From: Exophiala sp. HKRS030
Taxonomy: Eukaryota > Ascomycota > Eurotiomycetes > Chaetothyriales > Herpotrichiellaceae
NCBI GenBank assembly: GCA_023897205.1
Contig: JAHWDD010000002.1
Coordinates: 496,001 to 560,000 of the forward strand
Length of the DNA stretch: 64,000 nt
Direction: 5' to 3'
Part shown: one piece after another, positions 9,813 through 19,681 of the stretch
Layout of the letters: each line of letters begins with the position of its first letter
Numbering within the stretch: position 1 is the first letter of the stretch
The notes under the pieces: model-generated
What the model saw: only the letters and a program-made list of their open reading frames with translations
The model's database searches: none
Told to the model about the DNA's origin: nothing
Program-made: the position numbers and the translations under genes

Positions 9813-12800
9813 TCAAAAACCCTCGTCCCATTTCATCATCATGACTGTAAGGTCAAAAGTGACAATGTCGATGAATCGTCGGATCGGTGGAACGAAATCC
9901 AGGTGTTGTGGACCCGAGAACGCAAAGGTTCGATCGATTTCGGTTTGTTTGTGTTTTGCTTTGATACCTCTTGCTTGTTCTCGTTCTCGATCTCGATCTC
10001 GATCTCCTCCTTGTTGTTCTTCTTCTTCATCCAGAGTCATCGAGGTTGCTGATCTTGAACTCTCAACGACCTGAGATGGTTCGGACGGTGCGGACGTTAC
10101 GGACAAGAAGAGAGTCGAAACCGACTTTCCTGTCGTTTCGTCCCCGCCGGCAAAATGAGACGGTGTCAGAAACTCTTCCGACGACTCGGAGACAGGAACG
10201 AATTCCTCGTCGAATGGCGTCCATGGGGATCCTCCCTTGATAGTCTCACGCTCATTTTCACTCACACGTCCAGGGACAGACAAGGTCACTGACTCGAATG
10301 ATGTCAATGTTTCTCTTCCTCCAAAAACTTTGTCGATCGTGGATAAAGGCATCGTAAACACGGGTGACATCGAGGGGGACGCAGGGTGGTGTCGACCACC
10401 ACACGTCACCATGGAGGCTGTCAAAGTCCGGACAGAAGCAAGGATCCACGTCAGGCTCCCCATGAAGACAGCAGGGAGAGCCACCACAAACGGTGCAATG
10501 TACGCGAACAGGATAAAGGCGACGCCCATCGAGATGTAAACCAGGAAGGAGGCGAGTAGGAAATATGTCGGTCCTCTATCCCGGATGGACTCTGACCGAT
10601 GACCGTCCGCAGTCGACAGAGGGGTGGTAGAATGAGACGCCGATTTGTTGTTTTGCGGCGATGACAAGTCTCTCGCAGTACCCGAAAGAGTAGCGCGCGG
10701 ATGAAGTGGCGAAGGCAATAGACTTTCGTGATCATCACTCTGGGAAGACGAGACGGCTTCGGCTTCTGCGTCCAAGATGTTGTGATTGCTGCAGTACTGT
10801 ATCGGAGACTCGGAGATGAATCGATATACATGGACATCGTCGAGTACTGTCGGTGGTCGTCCATCCACCACCATGCCGAGTTCCGAATCTGTAGAGCTAT
10901 CGACGAATCCTTCCCTTGAACGATTCCCACTCATGGCTCCTCCAGTGAGATGAGAGCGGTCTTGGTCACCGGCTGTCACTTCCCGCGTGGACCGTCCTAC
11001 GCTAGATGGCGTACTCTCATCGTCCAAATGTAATTCGAAAGCTTCTGATTGAAAATAAAGATCTGAAAGTCCGAGAGAGGCTACTCCAGGTTCGAACAAC
11101 ACTTCTAGTGCTTGGGATGGAGCATTCTCAAACCTGTCGATGAAGTAGTCCAAGTTCGTCTTCACTCTTGAGAAGAGAGGATGGTAGACTTTGTCCTCCC
11201 ACGGCCACCCCCCAACCTGAGTGATCTGAGGGTTGCGTCCTGGATTAGGATTGAGCTTTTTATTCCGGTACGCCCTCAACTCGTCCGGGGACATTTTGTC
11301 CAAGCCAGAGTGGGAAGATGCACTAGCCAGAGATGGGGTCGGTGGCAGCTCATCGGTGCGGGTGTCATTAGTTCGATATTGGACAACTTCTTCAGTGTCA
11401 TGAGGAGCGTCTGTCGAGTCAGAGTATAGAATGTTTAATGATTTGCTGCTATGTGTGTCCCTTCTTAGAGGTGCATTATCCACGATTGTTCCAGGTATTA
11501 AGGTTTCCTCGTCCACAGCGTCAGCGCCATTCACAGATTGGATTGGCATGAAGTCGTTTCTGGGCGTATCGATAAGTGGTGACGGCGACGGCGATTGATG
11601 GACAGCTCCATCCCATGAATAAGGTCGGCGATGTCTGAGTTCCGTTGGTGAGGCATTTCCTCGTCGGAGTGGAAGAGTCTGATACTGGGCGGCTACAAGT
11701 ATATCATTTTTGGTTGCTCCGGGTTCACAAGCAACTACATGCTGCTGCTCACCATGAGTCCCATCATCAGCAATATTATCGAATGTAGTTTCCTGAGTCG
11801 CTACTAACTCGACCAGCGCTTTTGAATTCTTTTGGGAAGAGGAACTTGCCTCCACATCACCATTGCCCAACTCTCCGGCTTTGCGAGAGAGTCTGAGTGG
11901 TTGGATTTCAATGGAGCTGACCGGTGATGCTTGCGGTGAGCTACTGAATCGCTTTTTCAGGCCGGGACTTTGAGGCAACTCAACAGCACTGCTGGTGGCT
12001 TGATGGGTCACTCCAAGGGCGGTGTCGGTCAGGGCCCTCATTAATACCCCTAGGTCAGTGCCCATAGGTGAAGAGACGACAGAGCTAGACGGGCTAATGA
12101 TACTGGGATGAATTTGGGAATGGCTTGTTCCTTCTGTCTGTGGCAGTAGAGGTTGCTGGGAGTCTATGACATCTTCAGTAGGACTTAGGCTGCCTTGTGC
12201 ACTAGAAGAAGCGGCTACAATGGCATCAATGAAGCCACCCTCGACAGCTGAAGGTGCTACAGCCACGTTGACACGACTTGAGTCAGAAAGATGTTCAGGC
12301 TGTGGTGAGTCTGAATTGGACTCGTCCTCTTCGGCGGCAGCCAACAGGGTAGGTGAGCGCACTTCTGACTGACCGTGGTACTGCCGACTTAGCTGCACGG
12401 TAGGATTTAGAGGTGATAACGGCATATAGGTACGAGTGCCTCTCGCAGTTTGGGTCTTCGAAATAGGTATCGGTATTCGAGTAGGAGGCCTGCTCAGAGA
12501 TGCTCCGATGATGTCGGTTGTACTCAAAGGTTGCTGAAGTTTCTCTACAGGAACCGTTCTATCATCTCCGAGAAAACTTGTCCATGTACGCGCCGCTCGT
12601 TCGCGCTTGTAGGAGTGACATTGCTGACGGCAGGGATCACAGTCATGTACCGATCGTGTTCGAGCTGTCTGAGTAAGAGGAGGTAGCGGCAGAGCTGATC
12701 TGGATTGCTGGTGTTTGAGAACTGGAAAACTCATCTGACTGATCATGCTCTGACGATTCGACGAGAACGCTCCTGATGTTGTCGAAATAACATCACCCAG

Positions 12801-14093
12801 GCTGTGAAAATGCGCAGGGGATGGTAGGAATGAAGGTGGTCGCCTCCTCGCTCGAGTCCCGTTGAGAAGTGTAAGCAGATGTCGAGAATGGAATTGTGCC
12901 AACTTTGGAAACAATCGAGATTGTTGATCTCGTTCCTTTTTGATCCAGGTCATGATCTTGTCTGCCTCAGCTTCGACACGGCCAAGTCTGCTCAAGGGAA
13001 CCTTTGGTGGGCTCTCCACCTGATTGAATGTCTGCAGCTCCCTCTCAGACTTCTCGAGCTGGCCTCTCAATCTCCATATTTCGTGTGAAGAACTTTTCAG
13101 CTCAACATCGAGCTTACTATTCTCCTGTTTCATCTTCCGGATTGCCTCCGACATTCGTAGGACTGACTCCTTGGAGCGGTCTCTTTCAGTTCTCGCCTCC
13201 TCGGCAGCTTCCTCAGCGAGATTCAGGTCTTGTTCCTGAACCAAAGAGCTTTGTAGATGCTTATGACGAACGGCCGTCAACTCGGACAGTTCGTTACCCA
13301 ATCGCTCCTTCTCTATCCGAAGGTTTACATTCTCTTCCGCCACCTGATCTCGTTCATGTTTCACCTCCAAAAACTGCCGAAGCAACTTTCTCAAGTCTGC
13401 ACTTGCCCTCGTCGTATTTGTCTCATCTGAAAGTCGCTGCTCCAATTGTGTCGGCATGGCTCGTCCTGCAGATTCCGCCTCCTGGTCAATCTCTACAAAC
13501 TCCTGAGTCCGAGTTTCTTGTGGCGGAGTTGAGTCGGCTTGTTGAATATGTTCATCCAGAGGCGAATCGTTGCCGCTCCTTGTGGGCAGCCATTCTCCTT
13601 CGACAGTATCCACCTCATGCCCTTCTTCATCATTTGTATAATGTTGGCGATCTGTAGAGGTAAGATTTGCGGATCTTTCTGGTGATTTATTTTTGCTCGT
13701 CAGGGAGACACTCTCAGAAACATCATCGGCTGGGTCGTGTGTTTCGGAGCATCCTGCTTCATCTGGAGTCTCGGGATTCGTAGAAGTTGGAAGATCAGCT
13801 GACAGGGATCGCATGCCTGCGATAGCATCAATGCTGGGGATCAGTACAGGACTTCCTTGCTCGTTAGGCGATATTCGATCCGATCCTAAATCGCTTCCAG
13901 CAATGGTTGACACAGGAGAGGTCACATTCTGCCCCCGCCTCCCAGCTGCTACGGGACGGCGGATTCTCCGTGGTGAAACAATTGGCGACGCTCCGAGACT
14001 GGACAGTGAGCTGCATTCATCCTCGCTCCTTTTGTCGTCAGCCCTCGAGTCCTGGCCAGTAGAACCGGTAGTTCCCCGAGGTAACGGATCCAT
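9813..14093 (-). CDS. Large coiled-coil protein with C-terminal membrane segment, function unknown
   Basis: An uninterrupted frame of 1,426 residues, far too long to arise by chance. I do not recognise the family. The first 220 residues are Ser/Thr/Pro/Glu-rich and look disordered. About 235-365 is a heptad-like coiled coil rich in Glu, Lys and Arg (KHERDQVAEENVNLRIEKER). A long Ser/Pro-rich middle follows. A better-ordered block near 970-1060 contains VGGWPWEDKVYHPLFSR and the acidic FELHLDDES. About 1175-1215 is strongly hydrophobic and could form one or two membrane helices. The last 200 residues are polar, with an alternating Asp/Arg run (DRDRDRERE) encoded by a TCGATC-type DNA repeat near 9990. 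It might tether a membrane to another structure, but that is a guess. The start at 14093 is the first ATG of the frame. Confidence 0.75.
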   Translation of the reverse strand: MDPLPRGTTGSTGQDSRADDKRSEDECSSLSSLGASPIVSPRRIRRPVAAGRRGQNVTSPVSTIAGSDLGSDRISPNEQGSPVLIPSIDAIAGMRSLSADLPTSTNPETPDEAGCSETHDPADDVSESVSLTSKNKSPERSANLTSTDRQHYTNDEEGHEVDTVEGEWLPTRSGNDSPLDEHIQQADSTPPQETRTQEFVEIDQEAESAGRAMPTQLEQRLSDETNTTRASADLRKLLRQFLEVKHERDQVAEENVNLRIEKERLGNELSELTAVRHKHLQSSLVQEQDLNLAEEAAEEARTERDRSKESVLRMSEAIRKMKQENSKLDVELKSSSHEIWRLRGQLEKSERELQTFNQVESPPKVPLSRLGRVEAEADKIMTWIKKERDQQSRLFPKLAQFHSRHLLTLLNGTRARRRPPSFLPSPAHFHSLGDVISTTSGAFSSNRQSMISQMSFPVLKHQQSRSALPLPPLTQTARTRSVHDCDPCRQQCHSYKRERAARTWTSFLGDDRTVPVEKLQQPLSTTDIIGASLSRPPTRIPIPISKTQTARGTRTYMPLSPLNPTVQLSRQYHGQSEVRSPTLLAAAEEDESNSDSPQPEHLSDSSRVNVAVAPSAVEGGFIDAIVAASSSAQGSLSPTEDVIDSQQPLLPQTEGTSHSQIHPSIISPSSSVVSSPMGTDLGVLMRALTDTALGVTHQATSSAVELPQSPGLKKRFSSSPQASPVSSIEIQPLRLSRKAGELGNGDVEASSSSQKNSKALVELVATQETTFDNIADDGTHGEQQHVVACEPGATKNDILVAAQYQTLPLRRGNASPTELRHRRPYSWDGAVHQSPSPSPLIDTPRNDFMPIQSVNGADAVDEETLIPGTIVDNAPLRRDTHSSKSLNILYSDSTDAPHDTEEVVQYRTNDTRTDELPPTPSLASASSHSGLDKMSPDELRAYRNKKLNPNPGRNPQITQVGGWPWEDKVYHPLFSRVKTNLDYFIDRFENAPSQALEVLFEPGVASLGLSDLYFQSEAFELHLDDESTPSSVGRSTREVTAGDQDRSHLTGGAMSGNRSREGFVDSSTDSELGMVVDGRPPTVLDDVHVYRFISESPIQYCSNHNILDAEAEAVSSSQSDDHESLLPSPLHPRATLSGTARDLSSPQNNKSASHSTTPLSTADGHRSESIRDRGPTYFLLASFLVYISMGVAFILFAYIAPFVVALPAVFMGSLTWILASVRTLTASMVTCGGRHHPASPSMSPVFTMPLSTIDKVFGGRETLTSFESVTLSVPGRVSENERETIKGGSPWTPFDEEFVPVSESSEEFLTPSHFAGGDETTGKSVSTLFLSVTSAPSEPSQVVESSRSATSMTLDEEEEQQGGDRDRDREREQARGIKAKHKQTEIDRTFAFSGPQHLDFVPPIRRFIDIVTFDLTVMMMKWDEGF

Positions 14094-14807
14094 GTCAGGA
14101 GGCTCGATTTAAATCTCGGGGCAGAGTGCAGGGGAGAAGTTCTGTGGTTGATGTGGCTCACGCAGCGAACATGGCGAAGGGCGAGATTGGACGCATGTGT
14201 GGTTCGAAACTGGTGGTGAATGGCGTTGACAGACATTGGAATCGAGTTCGCAGTATGTCGCATAGAGCCGTAACCCATCCATGCTTGACAAAGAACCTTC
14301 AGCGATGAGATGAAGTCGAATGCGGCCCATAACGACAAGTCAATGGCATCCGGTTCCGGCAGAATGAATACTGAGGCTGGAACAAAGGGGAGTGAGTGTG
14401 ATTATACACGGACCACATTCAGCATTCCAATGTCTATTGTTCGTATCCCTTTGCGCTCTGTCAAAATCAGCAGTGGCCAATCTGCCATACACCTTTTATC
14501 AGGTCATAATTCTGGAGGTGCGAACAAAAAGTCTTCACCGAGGACTCACTTTGAGCTTCTGACTAGATTCTACTTCACACCTCCATCCAGTACCAAATAT
14601 CGCAGGTAGAAGGAGCAATGTAATTCCACAATCGAGTAATGGCCAACGTAAGCTGAAAGCCTTCCTAAACACCCTTCGCTATGCTGATCATCGCTGTTAT
14701 TCGAGACAAAACCAATATTCACGGCATCATTCAGTCCTGCCTATCGAGAAGCAGCTCGGACATCCCAATATTTACGATATTTCCTGTGCACCTTCGTGAT
14801 ATTTTGG
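14094..14807. other. Intergenic region upstream of the coiled-coil gene
   Basis: About 700 bases containing the promoter of the minus-strand coiled-coil gene and the 3' flank of the PPN2-like gene. Frames of 60-130 codons exist on both strands, but none has a motif or supporting splice partner. Confidence 0.4.
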
Positions 14808-16091
14808 TCAGCGACCACCTTTACAATCGACTTGAACGATCTTCTGTTTGCCGTTGCCGTTCACCACCAACGCCGTGAGTTTCCCTCCGACCACACAGCC
14901 AGAGTCGAGCCCTTTCGTATATTTTCGCAGCTTCAAGCCCGTCTTAGAATCATGTCCGTAGATGACTGTCATTTGCTTCTCGGCAGGTTTCTTTCTCCCG
15001 AGACTCTTGAGGCGGCTCCAGCCTTGTCGTGTAGGCAACAACTGTTGATGTTTATTCCATAATTTGTACCAAGCTTTTGCATGGCCTCCCTTCTGTTCAT
15101 GTTTCTCTGACGGTACGTGTGTTCGCAGATCCATTGTTCGCATGTTCATGACTGAAAGCGGGTCCTGCTGTTCTAGAGGAACATCCAAGACAAGGCCTCC
15201 ATGAACGGCAACAGTCTCACCGTGGAAAGCCTTCATGGTTCCGATCCGAAGAATGACCGGACACGATGCAAGCCACTCGATCTGGGCCTCATCCAATGAC
15301 AAGGCAAGCTCCTTCAGCGAAGTATCCCTACTCACAGCAGCCTGTGCGGCGAGATCGGAGGGGAAGTGGGAATTCTTCTTAGAGGTCAAAGACGTGGACT
15401 GTAAATCCTCGACCAGCAACAACAGTCGATCATCATGATTTCCGCGAACACAGGAGGCATTGTAACCACGCAAAAGGTCGATGACTCCGCGTGAATCAGG
15501 GCCCTTGGAAACCATGTCTCCCAACGCAATCAGATGGTCGGTGACCGGATTGAAGTGCGTCTTGTTCAGCAAAGCTTCCAAATCATCTCGGCAGCCATGG
15601 ATATCTCCCACGAAAATCAATCTTGTCTTATTTCCAGCTTCAGGAGAACGCCCACGAGGCAATCGTGGGAGGAGAAGGGGATCAAGTGTCTGCACCTGGG
15701 TCATGCCAGGAAAATGAGGCCGTAAATTCAGCCCAAATAATCCCCCCGAGGCTGAAGTCCCGCTCTTGCCCACGGAAGCCAGGAGTATTCTTTCCTCGTC
15801 GACGAATGGCCAAACTTTGATACACAACACGACTGTGATCACGATAGCCACGAATGCCACAGCCAAGAGTCTGCGAAACCTGGGAGCCTTCACGAGGGTG
15901 GTGGTATTGTCCCACAAGTCTTCCAGACAATCCACAAAATCTTCCCCTGGGGTGGCACGGTCGGGAGACATCTCATATCGATGAGGTGACTCATCTCGCC
16001 ACTTATTGGTGCATTGCTCAATTAGAGGTCGGCGGTATCGATGACCAGGTTCCCTGCCCCTGCTGTACAAGGGCTGCTCCAGACTCGACAT
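14808..16091 (-). CDS. PPN2: Zn-dependent endopolyphosphatase of the PPP superfamily (Ppn2-like)
   Basis: Single exon, 427 residues. A cytosolic N-terminus of about 72 residues precedes one membrane anchor (about 73-93, RLLAVAFVAIVITVVLCIKV), then a lumenal metallophosphoesterase domain: a type II membrane topology. The PPP signature is complete and in order: GDIHGC (162-167), GDMVSKGPDS (191-200), RGNHDD (216-221), VAVHGG and, near the end, YGHDSKTG. In yeast, Ppn2 (YNL217W) is a vacuolar Zn-dependent polyphosphatase with this anchor and domain order; activity on polyphosphate here is inferred from that. A different PPP-type protein phosphatase is the main alternative, but the single N-terminal anchor and GHDSKTG favour Ppn2. 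Confidence 0.85.
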   Translation of the reverse strand: MSSLEQPLYSRGREPGHRYRRPLIEQCTNKWRDESPHRYEMSPDRATPGEDFVDCLEDLWDNTTTLVKAPRFRRLLAVAFVAIVITVVLCIKVWPFVDEERILLASVGKSGTSASGGLFGLNLRPHFPGMTQVQTLDPLLLPRLPRGRSPEAGNKTRLIFVGDIHGCRDDLEALLNKTHFNPVTDHLIALGDMVSKGPDSRGVIDLLRGYNASCVRGNHDDRLLLLVEDLQSTSLTSKKNSHFPSDLAAQAAVSRDTSLKELALSLDEAQIEWLASCPVILRIGTMKAFHGETVAVHGGLVLDVPLEQQDPLSVMNMRTMDLRTHVPSEKHEQKGGHAKAWYKLWNKHQQLLPTRQGWSRLKSLGRKKPAEKQMTVIYGHDSKTGLKLRKYTKGLDSGCVVGGKLTALVVNGNGKQKIVQVDCKGGR

Positions 16092-17094
16092 GTTGTGTTT
16101 TGACTAGACTGCGCAGGTCTTCAGTCTCTTCGGAAAGGCAAAGGCACCGGATTTCCGCATCGATGGTCGTGAGTCTCTGAGGAGAGATTTGAGGAGGGTA
16201 AGGTAGGATGTCGGCGGTCTGAACGACCACCGTCGATCCAGTCAGCCGGCGTTCAACAACACAATGAGGCGCGCGACTTCGAGGGAAGACTCTCCGTTAA
16301 AGGAGGCAGGTTGCAGAAATGATGAATCCAACATGCCTGACGGCCACATTCAATGCTTCTCTGGAGAACAAACAGTCATACAATCATGATAACACACGCA
16401 GAATGAAGAATGAATCCAAAAACAGCATGACCAAACGCCAAAGCACGATGAAGTCGCCGTCCACATGTTCTCGTTTAACGAGTTCCGCTGCGGCTTAAGC
16501 CTCGCAAGCCAAGCAGCCAAGGCGCGGCGCTGACGTTCTGATGGAGGAATAGGAGATGGTGGCCCCGATCGGCCTTTATTGGTGGGCCGAAATGAGCCTC
16601 AAGTTGTCCCGCTGTTCCTGCCTTCGTTTGAACCGTTTCTTTTTTTGTTGCTTTTTAACAATGCTACTTGACGACGCAGATGCAGATTTTGTCGAGTCTT
16701 TCACTGCACGTCAATACAATTCTCTCATGTGTCTGTATGACGAGTACCTGACTAGACCTATTGAAGGATGTCCACCTGAGAGAGTCCCAGTTTTGAGCCA
16801 TCAATTAACTAGGTATACTTCGAGACTTTATGATCGAGTTCTGAGTATATGTTCCGTTTCATCGTCCCTTATCCTCATCTTTCAAACAGGTAATCACGTT
16901 GTAAAATTATTCAAAAAATAGATTTGATTTATTAGTGAGTCTTAAAATTTCAAGATTGACTGGCATGCAACATTGTGGCAAAGCCGTTTGAAGACCGGCT
17001 CAAGAAATGAAAACGCAATTGGCAAAGGCCGTAACGAAGAAGCAAAAATCATTGATGCGAGCTGGGTATCATGTTCGTGGCTGTCATTGATGGT
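16092..17094. other. Intergenic region, about 1 kb
   Basis: Upstream of the PPN2-like gene and downstream of the GPI-protein gene, both on the minus strand. A 121-codon plus-strand frame (16556-16921) has a Cys- and Phe-rich start but no recognised domain, and I do not call it a gene. No repeat is seen. Confidence 0.4.
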
Positions 17095-17798
17095 TTACAA
17101 TGCAAGGCCAGCCATCACCAACCCCAAGAACCCAAGACCGATGGTGCCGACTCGAAGATCGTTGGCGCCGTTACCCGAAGTCGAGCTCGCCGATGCCGAG
17201 GATGCTGTGTTTGACGCTGAGCTACCACCTGGGAGGTAACAAGTATCAGTGAAAAAATTCCACACGAAGTGCCGTTGTTCGTCCGAAGAACTTACTGGAT
17301 CCTGAGCCCGTAGCGCTGGCAGAACTTCCTCCAAAGGTGGCCGAGGCGCCACTGCTACCCGAGCTGGAGGCCGTTGGTGCAGCGGTAGACGAGAGGAAGT
17401 ATGAATTGACACATGAGGCCTGGCACTGGGCGTAGGCATCTGTCTCGGAAGCGGTCCCGTTTCCTTGTGGGCATTTGGCTTCGCATTCGGTTGTCGCGTT
17501 GGCCTGGTTTTGGCTAGGGCAAGGTACGTTGACACATTTCGCCTGGCAGCAGACGTCGGCAGAGCCACCTGTAGCATGCAGTTCATCAGCACGTCGGCTC
17601 AATAGCTCATGCGCGTGTGTATTGTTCTTTCTTACATTTTTGCAGGCATCTCACTTGAGCGCTCAGAGATGCTGTTGAAGATGCGGCGCTGGTGAGGCTC
17701 GTCCCGGTGGTGGTGGTCACATTGGTAGCATTGGTGGCATTTTGCGCGGCGACCATGGCAACGAGGCCGAAAGAGGCAAGAACGCTGAAGAAACGCAT
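17095..17798 (-). CDS. Small GPI-anchored Cys-rich, Ser-rich cell-surface protein
   Basis: Three exons on the minus strand (17636-17798, 17296-17568, 17095-17228) with two 67-nt introns encode 189 residues. A signal peptide (MRFFSVLASFGLVAMVAAQ) leads to an Asn/Thr-rich stretch with several N-glycosylation sequons (NATNATNVT). A Cys-rich core follows with a CLQKC-x5-CC-x3-C pattern and further pairs (CEAK, CQASC). Then comes a Ser/Ala/Gly linker and a C-terminal hydrophobic tail (VGTIGLGFLGLVMAGLAL) after a small-residue GPI omega region (SGNGAND). The core has more than eight Cys but does not follow the CFEM spacing I know, so I call it only a fungal GPI-anchored Cys-rich protein. Both splices fall after the first base of a codon and restore Cys and Ser. 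Role is presumably in the wall or at the surface. Confidence 0.85.
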
Positions 17799-18039
17799 TT
17801 TGGTCCGGAACAAGTCTTTTGATGAGGCTTGGAGATTGATTTTGTAGGAAGTGTGGTAGCTGGTTCTTTGACGAAAAGAGCAGATCAAAGCAGAAATAAC
17901 GAACGTGATAGTCACAAAAGACTGAAAAAGAACAGGATGGCGAAGGGTGCCAGCACAATATTAGGATGTGAGACTGAAGGACTTTTCTGTCGCCAACAAG
18001 AGAGAGACTCACTGAGCAAACGGGCGCGCGTTTGCGAGA

Positions 18040-18049
18040 TATAAATATA
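18040..18049 (-). promoter_or_regulatory. TATA-like box of the GPI-protein gene
   Basis: TATATTTATA on the minus strand, about 240 bases upstream of the ATG at 17798. Position and sequence fit a TATA box with a long leader, but nothing else confirms it. Confidence 0.35.
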
Positions 18050-18084
18050 GCGATGCAGTACAGAGTAGCAATGCAAGTATGGAG

Positions 18085-18905
18085 TACTCCGTACAAGGTG
18101 GTCACTCCTTATTTACAGTAGGTAATCAATCTCCCCCAGGATTCTCGCACCACCAAGGGTCAGGCTGGTTGTTCTGCGGGTGTGACTTGTATGGACACAG
18201 CGGCCTGTGATGGGGACTGTTTACTCGGTAGCCCTGGACTCTATCCGTACTCTTACCGAATTGTTTTTGGCGTGTCACAGCCCATTGCTTTTAGTCTGGG
18301 AATGAGGTGAAGTCGCTTGTAGGGGGCTACTCCCTACTCCATCATTTTGTATCCCCTTGTCCGGATGTTACGAGTGGCTCCCTCTTAGTATATCCTAAAA
18401 ACGTACGGAGTACAAGAAATGATTGTCCCATGGCCCGATCCGAAAGCTGAAGTTTGATTCGCCCGTGTACGGAGTAGACCAATCTCAGTAAGACAAGGAT
18501 GTGCCGGGGGGAAGAGAGGGAAGAAACTGGAAATGAAATCGCTTGACAGGCTGGAAGACCGATCAATAATGCCCAACGCCAACAACTGCGTGTCTCAGCA
18601 AAAAGTGTGCTGTAATACCGGAGCACGGAGTACAGAGGCAGTCGAATTTTATATTCTCACTCGATGAAACGGAACCAAGCACACCATCTGCCTAGTTGGC
18701 ACCACGTCTCCCCCAAACCAAGAAAAGAGAAAAACAAAGGTGACACTGGCAGCTTTCAACCAGGTCGATCTCTCTCTGTCTCTCTCTCTTTTTTTTCTGC
18801 TTAGGCTCGCGTGGAATGTTGTCATGGTGGAAACTTTTTTTTTATTCCTCCATCCAAAGTCGAACTACAGTACGGAGTATTGTACTTGTTAGCGACTACT
18901 CCGTA
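18085..18905. repeat. Cluster of TACGGAGTA / TACTCCGTA nonamers
   Basis: Exact copies begin at 18085 (reverse form, within GGAGTACTCCGTAC), 18404, 18468, 18871 and 18897 (reverse form), with CACGGAGTA at 18625. Further exact copies lie at 29530, 40916, 52919 and 55765, all outside coding exons. Chance expectation for this nonamer on both strands in 64 kb is about 0.5 at even base composition. It could be a dispersed short repeat or a protein-binding site. Confidence 0.6.
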
Positions 18906-19681
18906 TACAGATATAACTAGGCCTAACAACTATTGTAACAATGCACCACCTAGCCTTATCCATACAGAGTAATTCTACCGCCCCAGAGTTGTCGGAAATC
19001 ATCTCACTGTTCCTGGTACCCGTTCGAGTACCTAACCAGGTTCTATACGGGGTAACACCGTATTATTACTCCATACGAAGGTACATGATTTATTCATTTT
19101 GCGGGATCCGTTCACGCGTCGCGCCGTCGTACTATTGTTCGACTCCTTTCGGTAGCATTAATGGTTGGCGAGAATCGTGTGAAAAAAGAGGAATGAGGAC
19201 CGCCACATCACCACTACCTAACCCGGCGCCGCCATACGTATAATACTACAGTATGTAAGTTATGCCCGAGGGGAAATTCTTTTTTTTGCTATCCGTATTT
19301 TCATCAAACATGAATCAAACCACGAACGAAATGTCCATAGCCGCCGACTTCTCGTAGGTGCTGACGGGCCCTTGACCCTTCCAGCGCTCGCCTCTGGCAG
19401 CTAGAGATGACTATAACTGTAAAATACAAACACGGGCCCAGCCTATTACTGAGGCCCTAGAACCGCTGACAATTTTGCCCTCGTCCCCTGCATGGTCCCC
19501 GTTGAGACTTTTCATATGATATCCAAAGGTGGAAAGATAGTACAATTACGTCCGCTTTTCCTCGATAGATACGTCAACCAGGTAAAACACAAAATAGGCA
19601 ATAAAAGTGTCGTCAGACCCCAGAAAGTAGGTACCTACCGTGCTCCGTACCTAGGTTGATCCTTGAAGTTGGACCATCTGC

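Larger units (their letters stand above)
17799..19681. other. Long gene-free region rich in TACGGAGTA motifs
   Basis: Nearly 1.9 kb with no supportable gene, AT-richer than the surroundings and with T and CT tracts (around 18770-18845). It holds five exact copies of TACGGAGTA or its complement TACTCCGTA (18085, 18404, 18468, 18871, 18897) and one near copy (18625). The promoter of the GPI-protein gene must be at its left end. Confidence 0.6.

Noticed and set aside
14190..14230. tRNA-like T-loop (GGTTCGAAAC)
   Set aside because: No matching acceptor stem, D-arm or anticodon arm nearby.
16556..16921. 121-codon plus-strand frame between the PPN2-like and GPI-protein genes
   Set aside because: No recognised domain, Cys/Phe-rich start from T-rich DNA, and no splice partner; likely chance.
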